64,000 nt of DNA from CAZLCC01 sp964558365 (GTDB taxonomy: Bacteria > Patescibacteriota > Saccharimonadia > Saccharimonadales > Saccharimonadaceae), in assembly GCA_964558365.1 (NCBI GenBank), contig CAZLCC010000011.1, positions 50,650 through 114,649 on the forward strand, given 5' to 3'. The notes below the pieces were generated by a model, which worked only from the letters and a program-made list of their open reading frames with translations, was not told where the DNA came from and did not search any database. Positions 34,262 to 42,688 of the stretch are shown here, one piece after another. A program made the translations under genes and the position numbers. Within the stretch, counting starts at the first letter, position 1. Every line of letters begins with the position of its first letter.

Positions 34262-34430
34262 TAAAAAATCCCCTCATCTTTTAGCCCCAAAGACAAGAGG
34301 ATTTATAGTCACCACCTCTATTAAAACACTTCCTGCTCGGGAACTTTCTTTGCTAAAAACGTATCGGGCTTTCACCGTTGCGGCACAGCTCACGGATTAC
34401 ACGTGATTCCGTTATAAAGCAAAGTCTGTT
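34262..34430 (-). promoter_or_regulatory. Cobalamin riboswitch (short class II-like) with RBS-sequestering platform
   Basis: Minus-strand core (about 34360-34412) reads GGAATCACGTG, TAATCCGTGAGCTG, TGCCGCAACGGTGAAAGCC, CGATAC, following the cobalamin-box order GGAA..GTG.AA.TCC..GCTG.CCGCAAC.GT and AGCC.GA.AC. CTTTGCT/AGCAAAG (34418-34424, 34348-34354) closes it, and a TTCC-CGAGCA-GGAA hairpin follows (P13-like). Platform: 34295-34303 pairs over 9 bp with the ribosome-site region 34267-34275; AGAGG (34315-34319) can instead pair with the same CCTCT and free it. I have not run a covariance model. Confidence 0.72.
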
Positions 34431-34487
34431 TGTTAATACTATCTACTATACACACTATCTATGTAGTAGAGTAGTGTTTTATTAACA
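34431..34487. repeat. Hairpin upstream of the riboswitch
   Basis: GTTAATA...TATTAAC with an inner TCTACTA/TAGTAGA helix. It lies between the stop of the DHA2 exporter and the riboswitch and may end the upstream transcript, although no T-run follows. Confidence 0.45.
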
Positions 34488-34500
34488 CCATATACGCGCT

Positions 34501-36243
34501 TTATTCGATAATAGGGGTTTCGTTTGGCTTGCCCGATTTCAAAGTCTTTTCTTTTACAAAGAATGAAACAATAAAGCCAATCAACATGAGAGTCGTTGCG
34601 CCATAAAAGATGTTGCGGAGACTGTCGCTAAATGCGTTGACAACCTTATCGTTAAAGCTACTCTGCTTCTTTTTAAAATCTTGTTTTATTTCTTTTGAGA
34701 TTTTAACCTTTGCCTGTTCTTGCGCAGGTTTTGGCAGCTGCATCGCTGCGACCTGTTGGTTTGCAATCTCTGGAAGCGCTTTATTTATTTCCTTATTCAC
34801 CTTTTCTTTCTGTTCAACAGTGTTTAAATTAAGCGCTGTGTCCGCATCAACCTTTTTAAGCATGTCTGAAGCCTGCGGTTGCTGCGATAGCATTTCAATA
34901 TATGGAATTTTTTGAATACTGCCAAGACTTGTTGCAATTCCTGCTGTTAAAATTCCCCCGAAAACTGCTGTACCAATAGTTGAGCCTAAATTTCTAAATA
35001 GCTGCGATGAAGCCGTAACAGCGCCGAGTTCTTTTTGTGAAAACTCGTTTTGCACCGCTAAGTTCATGACAGGCATAGCAACACCAAAGCCAACACCAAC
35101 GAAGAACATCATAACTGCTTCGTGCCAGTAAAGACTGTCTGGCGCTAAAAAGCTCAACGCAAACGTAGCAATAGTAGACACAGCAAAGCCACCCACAAGC
35201 AGTGCCTTATATTTGCCAGTTTTTGAAACTACCTGTCCAGTAATGGTGCTGCAGATCACTAAGCCAGCCATAAGAGGGAGCAACATTAAACCAGACTCTG
35301 TTGGATCTGCGCCAAACACCTGTTGATTAAACTGTGTGAGATAAAGGATTGAGCCAAGCATTGCAGCACCCACAAGAGCCGCGATGGTCATCATAAGAAC
35401 AAAGTTGCGATTCTCAAAATGTTTTAACTCCATTATTGGTTCGCTGGCCTTCTTTTCCACCCACACAAATGCACCGACTAATATTGCCGCAACGCTAAGC
35501 ATAATGGTGCGAAGCGCAAACAAACTCATGCCGCTAGAATCTAAGAAATCTGCAAAAATCTTATCTGTATTGTCGGCAGCAAGCACAATAATAGAGAGCG
35601 CAACCGATAGTAAAAGTGCGCCAACATAGTCAATCTTTGGCTTAATTTTTTGTTTAATGCTCGGGCTATAGATTGCGATAATAATAAACGAGATAATACC
35701 AATTGGAACATTAATCCAGAACGTCCAACGCCAATCGGTCGTCAGTGAAAAAATCTGATGACCTTCGGTTAAAAAACCTCCTAACAACGGGCCAATAACT
35801 GATGCAATACCAAAAACACCACCAAAAAGCCCCATCCATCTTCCACGTTCACGCGGGGCAAACAAATCGCCAATGATAGAAAAGGCGTTGCTCATAATAA
35901 TACCGCCACCAACACCTTGCAGTGCACGGTAGGCAATAAGCTGTTCAATATTCTGCGAACTTCCGCTTAAAAATGATGAGAGCACAAAAAGGCCAACACC
36001 AACTAAAAGTACTGTCCTTCTGCCAAAAATATCTGAAAGTTTTCCAGCAATTGGCACCGTAATGGTCGATGTTAAAAGATACGCTGTAACCACCCAGCTT
36101 AAACTGCTGAAACTATTAAATTCTTCGACAATTTTGCCAAGTGCAGTGGCAATAATGGTTTGGTCGAGTGCCACCAAGAACAAACCTGAAAGCACTGCAA
36201 GCATAACTATTACTTTTTGTCGCAACGGTATATTATGCAGCAT
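34501..36243 (-). CDS. DHA2-family MFS drug exporter (EmrB/QacA type)
   Basis: 580 residues with fourteen helices, the 14-TMS DHA2 layout. Signatures: LDQTIIATALGKI in helix 1, GKLSDIFGRRTVLL after helix 2, RALQGVGGGIIMS in helix 4 and GPLLGGFL in helix 5 (antiporter motif). A large loop between the last helices (~455-545) is Lys/Gln-rich and unusual. Likely exports amphipathic compounds with proton antiport. Its ATG shares a base with the stop of the AbrB-type regulator upstream, so both come from one transcript. Confidence 0.9.
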   Translation of the reverse strand: MLHNIPLRQKVIVMLAVLSGLFLVALDQTIIATALGKIVEEFNSFSSLSWVVTAYLLTSTITVPIAGKLSDIFGRRTVLLVGVGLFVLSSFLSGSSQNIEQLIAYRALQGVGGGIIMSNAFSIIGDLFAPRERGRWMGLFGGVFGIASVIGPLLGGFLTEGHQIFSLTTDWRWTFWINVPIGIISFIIIAIYSPSIKQKIKPKIDYVGALLLSVALSIIVLAADNTDKIFADFLDSSGMSLFALRTIMLSVAAILVGAFVWVEKKASEPIMELKHFENRNFVLMMTIAALVGAAMLGSILYLTQFNQQVFGADPTESGLMLLPLMAGLVICSTITGQVVSKTGKYKALLVGGFAVSTIATFALSFLAPDSLYWHEAVMMFFVGVGFGVAMPVMNLAVQNEFSQKELGAVTASSQLFRNLGSTIGTAVFGGILTAGIATSLGSIQKIPYIEMLSQQPQASDMLKKVDADTALNLNTVEQKEKVNKEINKALPEIANQQVAAMQLPKPAQEQAKVKISKEIKQDFKKKQSSFNDKVVNAFSDSLRNIFYGATTLMLIGFIVSFFVKEKTLKSGKPNETPIIE

Positions 36244-36497
36244 TATTTTTTGCTCTCTTTGGAGCTAGTATCAACTGCTGTTCGCAATGTATCCAACTTT
36301 TTATCCAAATGATTAATAAGATCTTGCAAGCTTTCTTCTGTGCAAACACCCAAAATTGCTCTCTTTTTTGGGTGGCCGATAATCATTACCTTATCGCCAG
36401 GCTGTATGTTCATGCTTTCTCGCGCCTCTGCGGGGATCACAATCTGCCCCTTTGTCCCCACCGTAGCAGTACCATAAAGTGTTACACCTTCTTTCAT
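36243..36497 (-). CDS. AbrB/SpoVT-type transcriptional regulator
   Basis: 84 residues. The N-terminal swapped-hairpin DNA-binding domain is clear (GTATVGTKGQIVIPAEARESMNIQPGDK, split here as a beta-alpha-beta unit), followed by a helical tail. Such regulators bind as dimers or tetramers to A+T-rich palindromes. It is transcribed ahead of the DHA2 exporter, with an AGGAG site, and probably controls that operon; CATACATGTATG (36552-36563) is a candidate site. Confidence 0.85.
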   Translation of the reverse strand: MKEGVTLYGTATVGTKGQIVIPAEARESMNIQPGDKVMIIGHPKKRAILGVCTEESLQDLINHLDKKLDTLRTAVDTSSKESKK

Positions 36498-36551
36498 TGA
36501 GCTTCTCCTATTCTATTTTATTTTTAGCTTCTTATTAAATGTTATACAAAT

Positions 36552-36583
36552 CATACATGTATGTCAAATATATTTGTTATAAT
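36552..36583. promoter_or_regulatory. Divergent regulatory region with 12-bp palindrome and extended -10
   Basis: CATACATGTATG is a perfect palindrome (36552-36563) between the AbrB-type gene and the small membrane gene. TG-T-TATAAT (36578-36583) ends six nt before the plus-strand ATG at 36590. Confidence 0.6.
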
Positions 36584-36589
36584 TACTGT

Positions 36590-36808
36590 ATGGCAAAGAA
36601 GAAAAAGAAGCGGAATAAAGTATACTCTGGGCAAGATGCTGCTGTTCCTAGTGAGCCTATCGTTCATCGCTATACAGCGGTAGATAGAGGGCGCCTTGGA
36701 CAATGGTGGTTTGAGAAAAAGAAAATTATTAAATACTCTACCATTACTGTTTTAGTAATAATATTTATATCGTGGCTTATTATTGAGCTAATTCGTATGG
36801 TTAGTTAG
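36590..36808 (+). CDS. Small basic C-tail membrane protein
   Basis: 72 residues: a very Lys-rich start (MAKKKKKRNK), a polar middle with QWWFEKKK, then one transmembrane helix (~50-70). Not recognised. I chose the ATG at 36590, six nt after an extended -10, over an in-frame upstream ATG at 36539 that would precede the promoter. Its 3' end overlaps the convergent folD by 21 bp. Confidence 0.7.
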   Translation: MAKKKKKRNKVYSGQDAAVPSEPIVHRYTAVDRGRLGQWWFEKKKIIKYSTITVLVIIFISWLIIELIRMVS

Positions 36809-37603
36809 ATCTCTTGCAGCTCGAATAACATTATCAAAAAGTGCCGAAACCGTTAACGGTCCAACACCGCCTTTTTGAGGCGTTAACGCTAAGTCTTGCC
36901 GTTCATAAACATCGGATGCTAAATCTCCAACTGTCTTATTTTCTTCTGAAGCAACGCCCGCATCAATCACTACTGTATCTGGCCGCAGCATATCACTCGT
37001 CACAACTCCAGGAGAACCAGCCGCGGTAACAACAATATCAGCTTTTTGAATTTCTGACTTTATATCTTCAGTTGATGAATCGACAACCGTTACAGCATAG
37101 CCAGAATTTTTCCACATTACCGCTAATGGCTGACCAACAAGCCTGCCATTACCCACAATTACAATTTGTTTATTTTTTAATTCAATATTATAGCCAGCAA
37201 TAAGCCAGTTAATTGCAACTGGGGTTGCGGCGTCAAGAATAGCCTCCACTCCAAGCCCATCAACGTCCTTTTTAGGCTCAACAAGATTTAGTAACTCATT
37301 CGTTTCAGAAGTATCTTCAAGCGGCAGCTGAATAATAATACCGTGCACGCTATCGTCTTGATTTAACTTTTGTATAGTATCTTTTGCTTGCGATTGCGAC
37401 ACCTTATACAGTTCAACATCCACAAGAATATCCTGACCATATGCTTTTTTTAAACGAACATATGTATCAATCACTACATCATCTTTAGTTTGAATAATCG
37501 CTAGTTTTGGAAAAACATTTTGAGCCTGACGAAGCCCGCGAACCTGCTTCGCCTGTCGTTCTTTAATAAACCCAACCAGCTCTAAACCACTAAGAATTTT
37601 CAT
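36788..37603 (-). CDS. folD: Methylenetetrahydrofolate dehydrogenase/cyclohydrolase
   Basis: 271 residues from the ATG at 37603, where the protein begins MKILSGLELVGF like the family; the -10 TATGCT (37611-37616) lies seven nt upstream, which excludes the longer frame from 37672. Family motifs: YVRLKKAYG (catalytic Lys), VHGIIIQLPL (~95), DGLG, and the NADP-binding IVGNGRLVGQPLA and TPQKGGVGPLTVSAL (~245). It interconverts CH2-THF and formyl-THF, linking with GlyA at 43267. Confidence 0.93.
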   Translation of the reverse strand: MKILSGLELVGFIKERQAKQVRGLRQAQNVFPKLAIIQTKDDVVIDTYVRLKKAYGQDILVDVELYKVSQSQAKDTIQKLNQDDSVHGIIIQLPLEDTSETNELLNLVEPKKDVDGLGVEAILDAATPVAINWLIAGYNIELKNKQIVIVGNGRLVGQPLAVMWKNSGYAVTVVDSSTEDIKSEIQKADIVVTAAGSPGVVTSDMLRPDTVVIDAGVASEENKTVGDLASDVYERQDLALTPQKGGVGPLTVSALFDNVIRAARDLTNHTN

Positions 37604-37723
37604 ATCGACTAGCATAGCATAATCTGATAGCTGAGTAGTTAAATTGTAAAAAATACTATTCAAATCGCACAAAATCTGCTAACAATAAGGGTAAGTAATT
37701 ATTAAGGGAGGAAATAGGTAATT

Positions 37724-38218
37724 ATGAGTGCACTCACAACACTAGCACAAACAGTAACAACATATGATTATCAAACAACAACTAGCACCGGAGATGCAGG
37801 AATTGCAGCCTTTGTTGCATCAGCGTTCTTGTTTTTCGTATTTCTTGGAATAGCTCTATACGTGTTTTCAAGCATCGTATTTATGAAGATGTTCCAAAAA
37901 GCAAACGAGCCAGGCTGGGCTGGTTGGGTGCCAATTTATAACACATGGAAACTTCTTGAAATCTCTGGCTACCCAGGATGGCTTGTTCTAATTGCACTAG
38001 CCGTGGGCTTCATTCCAGTACTTAACCTGCTGTCACCAATCGTATCTATTGCGCTCAGCGTTATTCTTGCAGTTGGCGTTGGCCGTGCATTTGGTAAGCG
38101 TGGAGCTGGTTGGTATATCTTCTTGTTCTTCCTCCCGCTCATCAGCCATGCAGTTATTGCATTCGGTGACGCAAAATATAAAAAGCCAACCGAAAAAGAT
38201 CTTCTATTTAAGATTTAA
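37724..38218 (+). CDS. DUF5684-type membrane protein
   Basis: 164 residues: about four helices (30-55, 80-100, 105-125, 130-150). The segment FQKANEPGWAGWVPIYNTWKLL between helices 1 and 2 is typical of the DUF5684 family, sometimes mislabelled as signal peptidase I; no catalytic Ser/Lys pair is seen. GGAGG precedes the ATG by about 12 nt. Function unknown. Confidence 0.75.
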   Translation: MSALTTLAQTVTTYDYQTTTSTGDAGIAAFVASAFLFFVFLGIALYVFSSIVFMKMFQKANEPGWAGWVPIYNTWKLLEISGYPGWLVLIALAVGFIPVLNLLSPIVSIALSVILAVGVGRAFGKRGAGWYIFLFFLPLISHAVIAFGDAKYKKPTEKDLLFKI

Positions 38219-38235
38219 TAGAAAAGCCTTTTAAA

Positions 38236-38262
38236 AAATAGCACCAGAACTGGTGCTATTTT
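38236..38262. terminator. Bidirectional terminator
   Basis: AAATAGCACCAG, two bases, then its complement with a T-run; between the convergent DUF5684 and oxidoreductase genes. Confidence 0.85.
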
Positions 38263-38921
38263 TATAGCCCCGTAAACCAATCTCTTTTAAAATCCTCCTC
38301 TTTAATATGAAATTTTTTTACTAACTCATCGCTAAAATCATCTACCATCTTCGACGGACCAGCAATATAGATTTTTTTATTTTCAAGATTATTAATTTGT
38401 TTTTCAATTCTGCCTATAGAAATTCGCTCATCAATAAAAAAGTTAATGTTTACATTTTTGATCTTTTCCGCAAGCTGCTGCAGCTCTTTTTTGAAAAGCA
38501 GCTTTTCCTTCTTCGCACTATAAAACAATTGTATGCGTTCAACATCTCTTCTTTCATGCGCAAGCTGTTTTAATATAGAAAAATACGGTGTTATTCCCAT
38601 GCCACCAGCAATAAAAACAGATGGCTTATCTTCCCACACAAAATCGCCACCAGCAATAGCAAAAGCCCCCGCCTTATCGCCCGGCTCCAACATATCAAGC
38701 GCTTGTTTAAAATCACTGCTGCTCACCTGTGTTGTAATCACAATATCTTTTTCGTATGGCGCTGAAGAGATAGTAAAATGCCGCTCCTCCGTCAGAAATT
38801 CCGTCTCTAGTTCTAGTCCAATTGTCTGTCCAGCAATCCATTGCATCTCTTTTACGGGCGTAAAAATAAACGAGTAAATGCCGCCTAGCTCTTGCTTCTT
38901 TGTTTTAAAAATTAACTCCAT
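38262..38921 (-). CDS. Ferredoxin-NADP reductase-like flavoprotein
   Basis: 219 residues. An FAD-binding barrel with RHFTISSAP (the RxYS-type flavin motif, ~52) and a nucleotide domain with IAGGMGITPYFSIL (~108) and IYIAGPSKMVDDF near the end, as in FNR/phenol hydroxylase reductases. There is no 2Fe-2S ferredoxin domain, so it needs a separate electron partner. I chose the ATG at 38921 because GGGGA lies five nt upstream; an ATG at 38933 would add four residues. Confidence 0.85.
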   Translation of the reverse strand: MELIFKTKKQELGGIYSFIFTPVKEMQWIAGQTIGLELETEFLTEERHFTISSAPYEKDIVITTQVSSSDFKQALDMLEPGDKAGAFAIAGGDFVWEDKPSVFIAGGMGITPYFSILKQLAHERRDVERIQLFYSAKKEKLLFKKELQQLAEKIKNVNINFFIDERISIGRIEKQINNLENKKIYIAGPSKMVDDFSDELVKKFHIKEEDFKRDWFTGL

Positions 38922-38936
38922 AACAATCCCCATGAT

Positions 38937-38965
38937 AACAAAAGAACCTCGCGCAGAGGCTCTTT
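38937..38965 (-). terminator. Intrinsic terminator after the tRNA pair
   Basis: AAAGAGCCTC/GAGGTTCTTT with a five-nt loop, followed by TTTTG on the minus strand; it ends the tRNA-Arg/tRNA-Lys transcript. Confidence 0.75.
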
Positions 38966-38979
38966 AACCTTTGTTTAAA

Positions 38980-39056
38980 TGGAGGGCCATCTGGGACTCG
39001 AACCCAGGACACCCTGCTTAAGAGGCAGGTGCTCTAACCAGCTGAGCTAATGGCCC
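38980..39056 (-). tRNA. tRNA-Lys (CTT)
   Basis: 77-nt cloverleaf; loop CTCTTAA between CCTGC and GCAGG, T-loop TTCGAGT, encoded CCA. The discriminator is T, which is unusual for Lys (A or G is common). Confidence 0.92.
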
Positions 39057-39102
39057 ATAAACTGTACTATTTATAGCAAAAACAGAGGTAAATGTAAATA
39101 AA

Positions 39103-39179
39103 TGGTACACCCGGTAGGATTCGAACCTACGACACCTGGTTCCGAAGACCAGTGCTCTAATCCACTGAGCTACGGGTGC
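39103..39179 (-). tRNA. tRNA-Arg (TCG)
   Basis: 77-nt cloverleaf; loop CTTCGGA between CTGGT and ACCAG, T-loop TTCGAAT, encoded ACCA. G1-U72 wobble as in tRNA-Met. Lies 46 bp upstream of tRNA-Lys, likely one transcript. Confidence 0.92.
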
Positions 39180-39262
39180 ACATCGTGGCTATTATATCAG
39201 ATAACTTGCCTTTTTACAGGGTTAGCCATTATACTTATGCCTAAGTAAACAAGGAATTTTAT

Positions 39263-39814
39263 ATGCCACCAAACACAAATGATACGCCAGATCAAACGCA
39301 ACCAGCTAACCAGATACCAGATGTAAACAATGCTCCAGTTGTTGATGATACAGTGCCGCCAACAGTTGCGCCGCAACAAGAAAGCTCTCCTGCAGATACT
39401 TCTACTTCACCCGCACAAGATGTACCAGCGTCCACAGAGACAGCGCCAGCTGAAGAAAGTGCGAGCACAAGTCCAAATCTCGCCAGCCCACCACCAGTAA
39501 GCGAGGCAGATATTCCAGCAAATAATCGTCCAACTCTTGATACTATCAACAATGCACCGCAGCAAGAAACTCCTGCGGCAAGTTCGCTAGAATCAGAAAT
39601 AGATAAGCTTCCAGAAACTACTCCACTTGAAACTCCGGCGCCAGCACCAGCAGATGCTCCAGCCTCAACACCACCAAGCACTGAAGCGCCAGACAACCTC
39701 TCTTCTCAGGCTGTCGATGCAGCACCAGCCCCAGCGCCACCTGCTTTTCCTGAAAACACCAGCGCAAAGCCAGAGAAAAAAGGCTTTTTTGCTAAATTCT
39801 TTAAGCATAAATAA
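39263..39814 (+). CDS. Pro/Ala/Thr/Glu-rich disordered protein
   Basis: 183 residues, almost entirely Pro, Ala, Thr, Ser, Glu, Asp and Gln, with no predicted globular part, no Cys and no signal peptide. It ends in a basic amphipathic tail (KKGFFAKFFKHK), which could bind membrane or nucleic acid. The composition resembles a wall-spanning or linker segment. AAGGA precedes the ATG. murB begins 11 bp downstream, so they share a transcript; whether they share a task is unknown. Confidence 0.7.
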   Translation: MPPNTNDTPDQTQPANQIPDVNNAPVVDDTVPPTVAPQQESSPADTSTSPAQDVPASTETAPAEESASTSPNLASPPPVSEADIPANNRPTLDTINNAPQQETPAASSLESEIDKLPETTPLETPAPAPADAPASTPPSTEAPDNLSSQAVDAAPAPAPPAFPENTSAKPEKKGFFAKFFKHK

Positions 39815-39825
39815 GTTTACTTTAA

Positions 39826-40830
39826 ATGAATATTAGAAAAGACGCCCCCTTAAAGGAGCTGACTACTATAAAAATTGGCGGCAAAGCTGACTTTCTTGTC
39901 TCTGTTGCTAATAAAGAAGATCTGGTAAAGGCAGTCCAGGCGGTGAAAGCAAAGAATGTACCATTTACAGTCATCGGCGATGGCAGCAATATTATCGCTA
40001 AAGACGAAGGCTTTCGAGGTGTTGTTATTCGCAACCGCATGTCTGGTATCGAAATTAACGGTTCAGTTATTAAGGCAAGTGCTGGCGAGGAGTGGGATTC
40101 TGTTGTTGAACAATCTGTAGGGCAAGGACTTAGTGGCATCGAGGCACTTTCTAATATTCCTGGCACAGCTGGCGCCGCTCCAGTGCAAAATATTGGCGCT
40201 TATGGCCAAGAAGTAGCCGATACATTAGTTGAACTCGAAGCTTATGACACTAAGAATGAACAGTTTGTTGCATTAAAAAACGCTGAATGTGGGTTTTCTT
40301 ATCGAAATAGTATTTTTAAATCTAGTGAAAAAGGGCGATATATCATCACCTCTATTACACTAGGGCTAACCAAAACCCCCATGCAGCCTCCGTTTTATAC
40401 TAGTCTAGAAAAATACCTAACCGAGAATAATGTCACCTACTACGACCCAAAAACTATCCGAGACGCAGTTATTGCAATTCGCGCCAATCGCTTACCTAAT
40501 CCTAAAATTCATCCAAATGCTGGTTCATTTTTTAAAAATCCAATAATAGAAAAATGGGTGCTTGACGAAGCGCAAGAAAATCATAGCGATATGCCAGCAT
40601 ATGATATGGGAAATAATAAATTTAAAGTTCCCGCGGGCTGGCTCATAGAGCAAGTAGATATGAAGGATTATACGGCCCACAACCTTAAGACATATAAAAA
40701 CAACTCTTTGGTGGTAGTGAATGACAATAACGCTAATTACGAAGATTTGAAAGAATTTCGCTCAGAAATAATCACAGCGGTACGTGATGAATTCCGGATC
40801 GAACTCCAGCAAGAGCCTATTGAGCTATAG
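39826..40830 (+). CDS. murB: UDP-N-acetylenolpyruvoylglucosamine reductase
   Basis: FAD enzyme reducing the enolpyruvyl group made by MurA to give UDP-MurNAc. 334 residues, type I (E. coli-like) with the extra loop and C-terminal region. Motifs: TTIKIGGKADF at the start, GDGSNIIAKDEGF (~50), LSNIPGTAGAAPVQNIGAYGQE (~110-131, split FAD motif), FSYRNSIFK (~160), NAGSFFKNP (catalytic Ser, ~226) and a late catalytic Glu region (FRSEIITAVRDEF). Directly downstream of the Pro-rich gene. Confidence 0.95.
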   Translation: MNIRKDAPLKELTTIKIGGKADFLVSVANKEDLVKAVQAVKAKNVPFTVIGDGSNIIAKDEGFRGVVIRNRMSGIEINGSVIKASAGEEWDSVVEQSVGQGLSGIEALSNIPGTAGAAPVQNIGAYGQEVADTLVELEAYDTKNEQFVALKNAECGFSYRNSIFKSSEKGRYIITSITLGLTKTPMQPPFYTSLEKYLTENNVTYYDPKTIRDAVIAIRANRLPNPKIHPNAGSFFKNPIIEKWVLDEAQENHSDMPAYDMGNNKFKVPAGWLIEQVDMKDYTAHNLKTYKNNSLVVVNDNNANYEDLKEFRSEIITAVRDEFRIELQQEPIEL

Positions 40831-40882
40831 CACCGCCACTCAGCGTTGTATTTTTGGCTAAAAATGTTTATGCTTTTTAGTA

Positions 40883-41455
40883 ATGAAACGATATAAAAAC
40901 GCTGGATTTACTATTATTGAGCTCATCATAACCATCTCTATAATGGCCATTTTAACAACTGTGGTGGTGATTAGCTTAAGAACAAGTCAAGAACGTGCAA
41001 ATGACAAAGAGCGAGCTGATGACGTGGACGCAATCGCACGCACACTTGAAAATATATATAATAATGGAATTCAAAGCTCATCTGATGCCTCATTAAAACA
41101 GCCTATGGGTTATCCGGGCACAGTGTGGGTATCTAATATGATTAGTAACCCTTCGCACCCTCAAGTTGTTGCAATTCTCGAGGAGTTAGAACTATCATCC
41201 CTGAAAACCCCCGGCAGCTCATCAACAAGTCTTCCTTATAATCTTACAAGTGCCTCTAGCAATGGAGATCCTCCGAGTGTCAGTGCTAATACGTACGTTT
41301 ACCAGCCCTTAAAAGCCGATAATTCTATCTGTAGTTGGGGAAACGGAGCAATTCATCCAATTCAGCCACGCGCAGAATCTCCTTGCGTTAAATTCAACAT
41401 TTACTACATGAAAAGTGATGGTACTATCGTAAAGAAAGAGAGTATAAACCGATGA
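40883..41455 (+). CDS. Minor type IV pilin 1
   Basis: 190 residues. Short leader MKRYKNAG then FTIIELIITISIMAILTTVVV, a prepilin helix with Glu5. The head is Ser/Pro-rich with two Cys (ICSWGN, SPCVKF). First of three overlapping pilin genes; its stop overlaps the next start by four nt. TATGCT (40869-40874) eight nt before the ATG is a possible leaderless promoter. Probably a priming or minor subunit. Confidence 0.87.
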   Translation: MKRYKNAGFTIIELIITISIMAILTTVVVISLRTSQERANDKERADDVDAIARTLENIYNNGIQSSSDASLKQPMGYPGTVWVSNMISNPSHPQVVAILEELELSSLKTPGSSSTSLPYNLTSASSNGDPPSVSANTYVYQPLKADNSICSWGNGAIHPIQPRAESPCVKFNIYYMKSDGTIVKKESINR

Positions 41456-41865
41456 CGAAAAAACTTACCTCTCTTTCGGCCGGCTTTAGCGCCATAGAGC
41501 TTCTTGTTACTCTTTTTGTTGCTTCTGCGCTTGTGCTTGCCTTTTATCAGCTCTTCACTGTAATCGATGAAGGAAACGTAAACGCAAAAAACGCCGCCAT
41601 CGCAAGTGACTTAGCATCCTCTAATCTCACTAAATACCCCTCCGTATCTAGCACTGGAAGAACTTGCTCTAATACATCTAGCCCCACTACTCACACGCTC
41701 TTGAACAACTCAGGGAATTATGAGGGTCTACCTGGTGATGTCATGCAGAAGGTAACAGTTACCTTTCCAAAAGGCTGTACAAATGATGATTTAGCAAAAA
41801 TAGAATCAACGGTCACTTATGGTCCAGACGAAAAAAAGGTAACACAGGCTACCTATGTTAATTAA
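41452..41865 (+). CDS. Minor type IV pilin 2
   Basis: 137 residues. Leader with Gly at -1 (LSAG), then FSAIELLVTLFVASALVLAF, a pilin-like helix in which Glu5 is kept. Two Cys in the head (GRTCSNT, KGCTNDD). Overlaps its neighbours by 4 and 11 nt, so the three are translationally coupled, as in minor pilin operons that prime assembly. Confidence 0.83.
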   Translation: MTKKLTSLSAGFSAIELLVTLFVASALVLAFYQLFTVIDEGNVNAKNAAIASDLASSNLTKYPSVSSTGRTCSNTSSPTTHTLLNNSGNYEGLPGDVMQKVTVTFPKGCTNDDLAKIESTVTYGPDEKKVTQATYVN

Positions 41866-42613
41866 AAAAAGACTACAAAAGGGTTTTACACTAATAGAGC
41901 TGCTGGTGATTACCCCAATCATCATTTTAGCTGTTATGGGAACAGTTGCACTTCTTATCAACCTCATTGCAGAAAACGCCATTACAAATGCCGAAAATGC
42001 CGCTTCTGCAGAAGTGCAGAGTGCATTAAGCGAAATACAAAATAATTTATCGAGTTCAGAAAAATTTTTAGCTACTAACGAATTATCAGATAGTGGCAAG
42101 GCTAGTAATTATGGAAATGCTTCTGACCCTCAAGGAGACTCCTACCCATTTAATGGTATGCAATTAATTGGGAAAACTTACGATCAGACTACCAATGGGC
42201 CAGCGTTCCCTGATAGCCCAGCGTCCTGCAACAGCGCAAATAGAGTGAATAATAGTCCGATTCGCCCTACTAACACTATCTACTTTGCAAAAAAAGAGAA
42301 CTCTACCAAAACAACTTTAAAACGTCGTATATTAACAACTACTTCTCCGAGTATATGTGGTACTAGTATTGTACCTAGAAGCTGCGAAGCTGGAAATACA
42401 GCCCCTTGTGCACAAGACGCAATAATAGCTCACGACGTCGTTAAATTTTGGCCTACTTACTATAACGGAAACACTGAAATCGTAGGTACTCGCAATCAAA
42501 CGACTCTAGATAACGCTACTGCTGTTAAAGTTGAGTTGATTGTTAAAAAAACTATCGGTGGAAAGGATGTAAGGTATAAGGGAGAGGTGCGGTTTGATCT
42601 TCTCAATAAGTAA
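41855..42613 (+). CDS. Minor type IV pilin 3
   Basis: 252 residues. Leader MLIKKRLQKG, then FTLIELLVITPIIILAVMGT; Glu5 is present, and a Pro in the helix (TPII) is atypical. The large head has several Cys (SCNSANR, SICGTS, RSCEAG, APCAQD), likely disulfides made by the DsbA-like protein. The size suggests the tip-like minor pilin of the set. Confidence 0.83.
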   Translation: MLIKKRLQKGFTLIELLVITPIIILAVMGTVALLINLIAENAITNAENAASAEVQSALSEIQNNLSSSEKFLATNELSDSGKASNYGNASDPQGDSYPFNGMQLIGKTYDQTTNGPAFPDSPASCNSANRVNNSPIRPTNTIYFAKKENSTKTTLKRRILTTTSPSICGTSIVPRSCEAGNTAPCAQDAIIAHDVVKFWPTYYNGNTEIVGTRNQTTLDNATAVKVELIVKKTIGGKDVRYKGEVRFDLLNK

Positions 42614-42617
42614 AACG

Positions 42618-42646
42618 CTTGCGCTTTTTAAAGAAGTGAGCTATTA
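42618..42646 (+). promoter_or_regulatory. Promoter of the pilA-like gene
   Basis: -35 TTGCGC (42618-42623), 17-bp spacer, -10 TATTAT (42641-42646); about 35-nt leader with AGGGGG before the ATG at 42689. This allows the major pilin to be made apart from the minor ones. Confidence 0.6.
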
Positions 42647-42688
42647 TTTCGATATAACGTAAAAATTAATTAGGGGGCATAAACTAAA

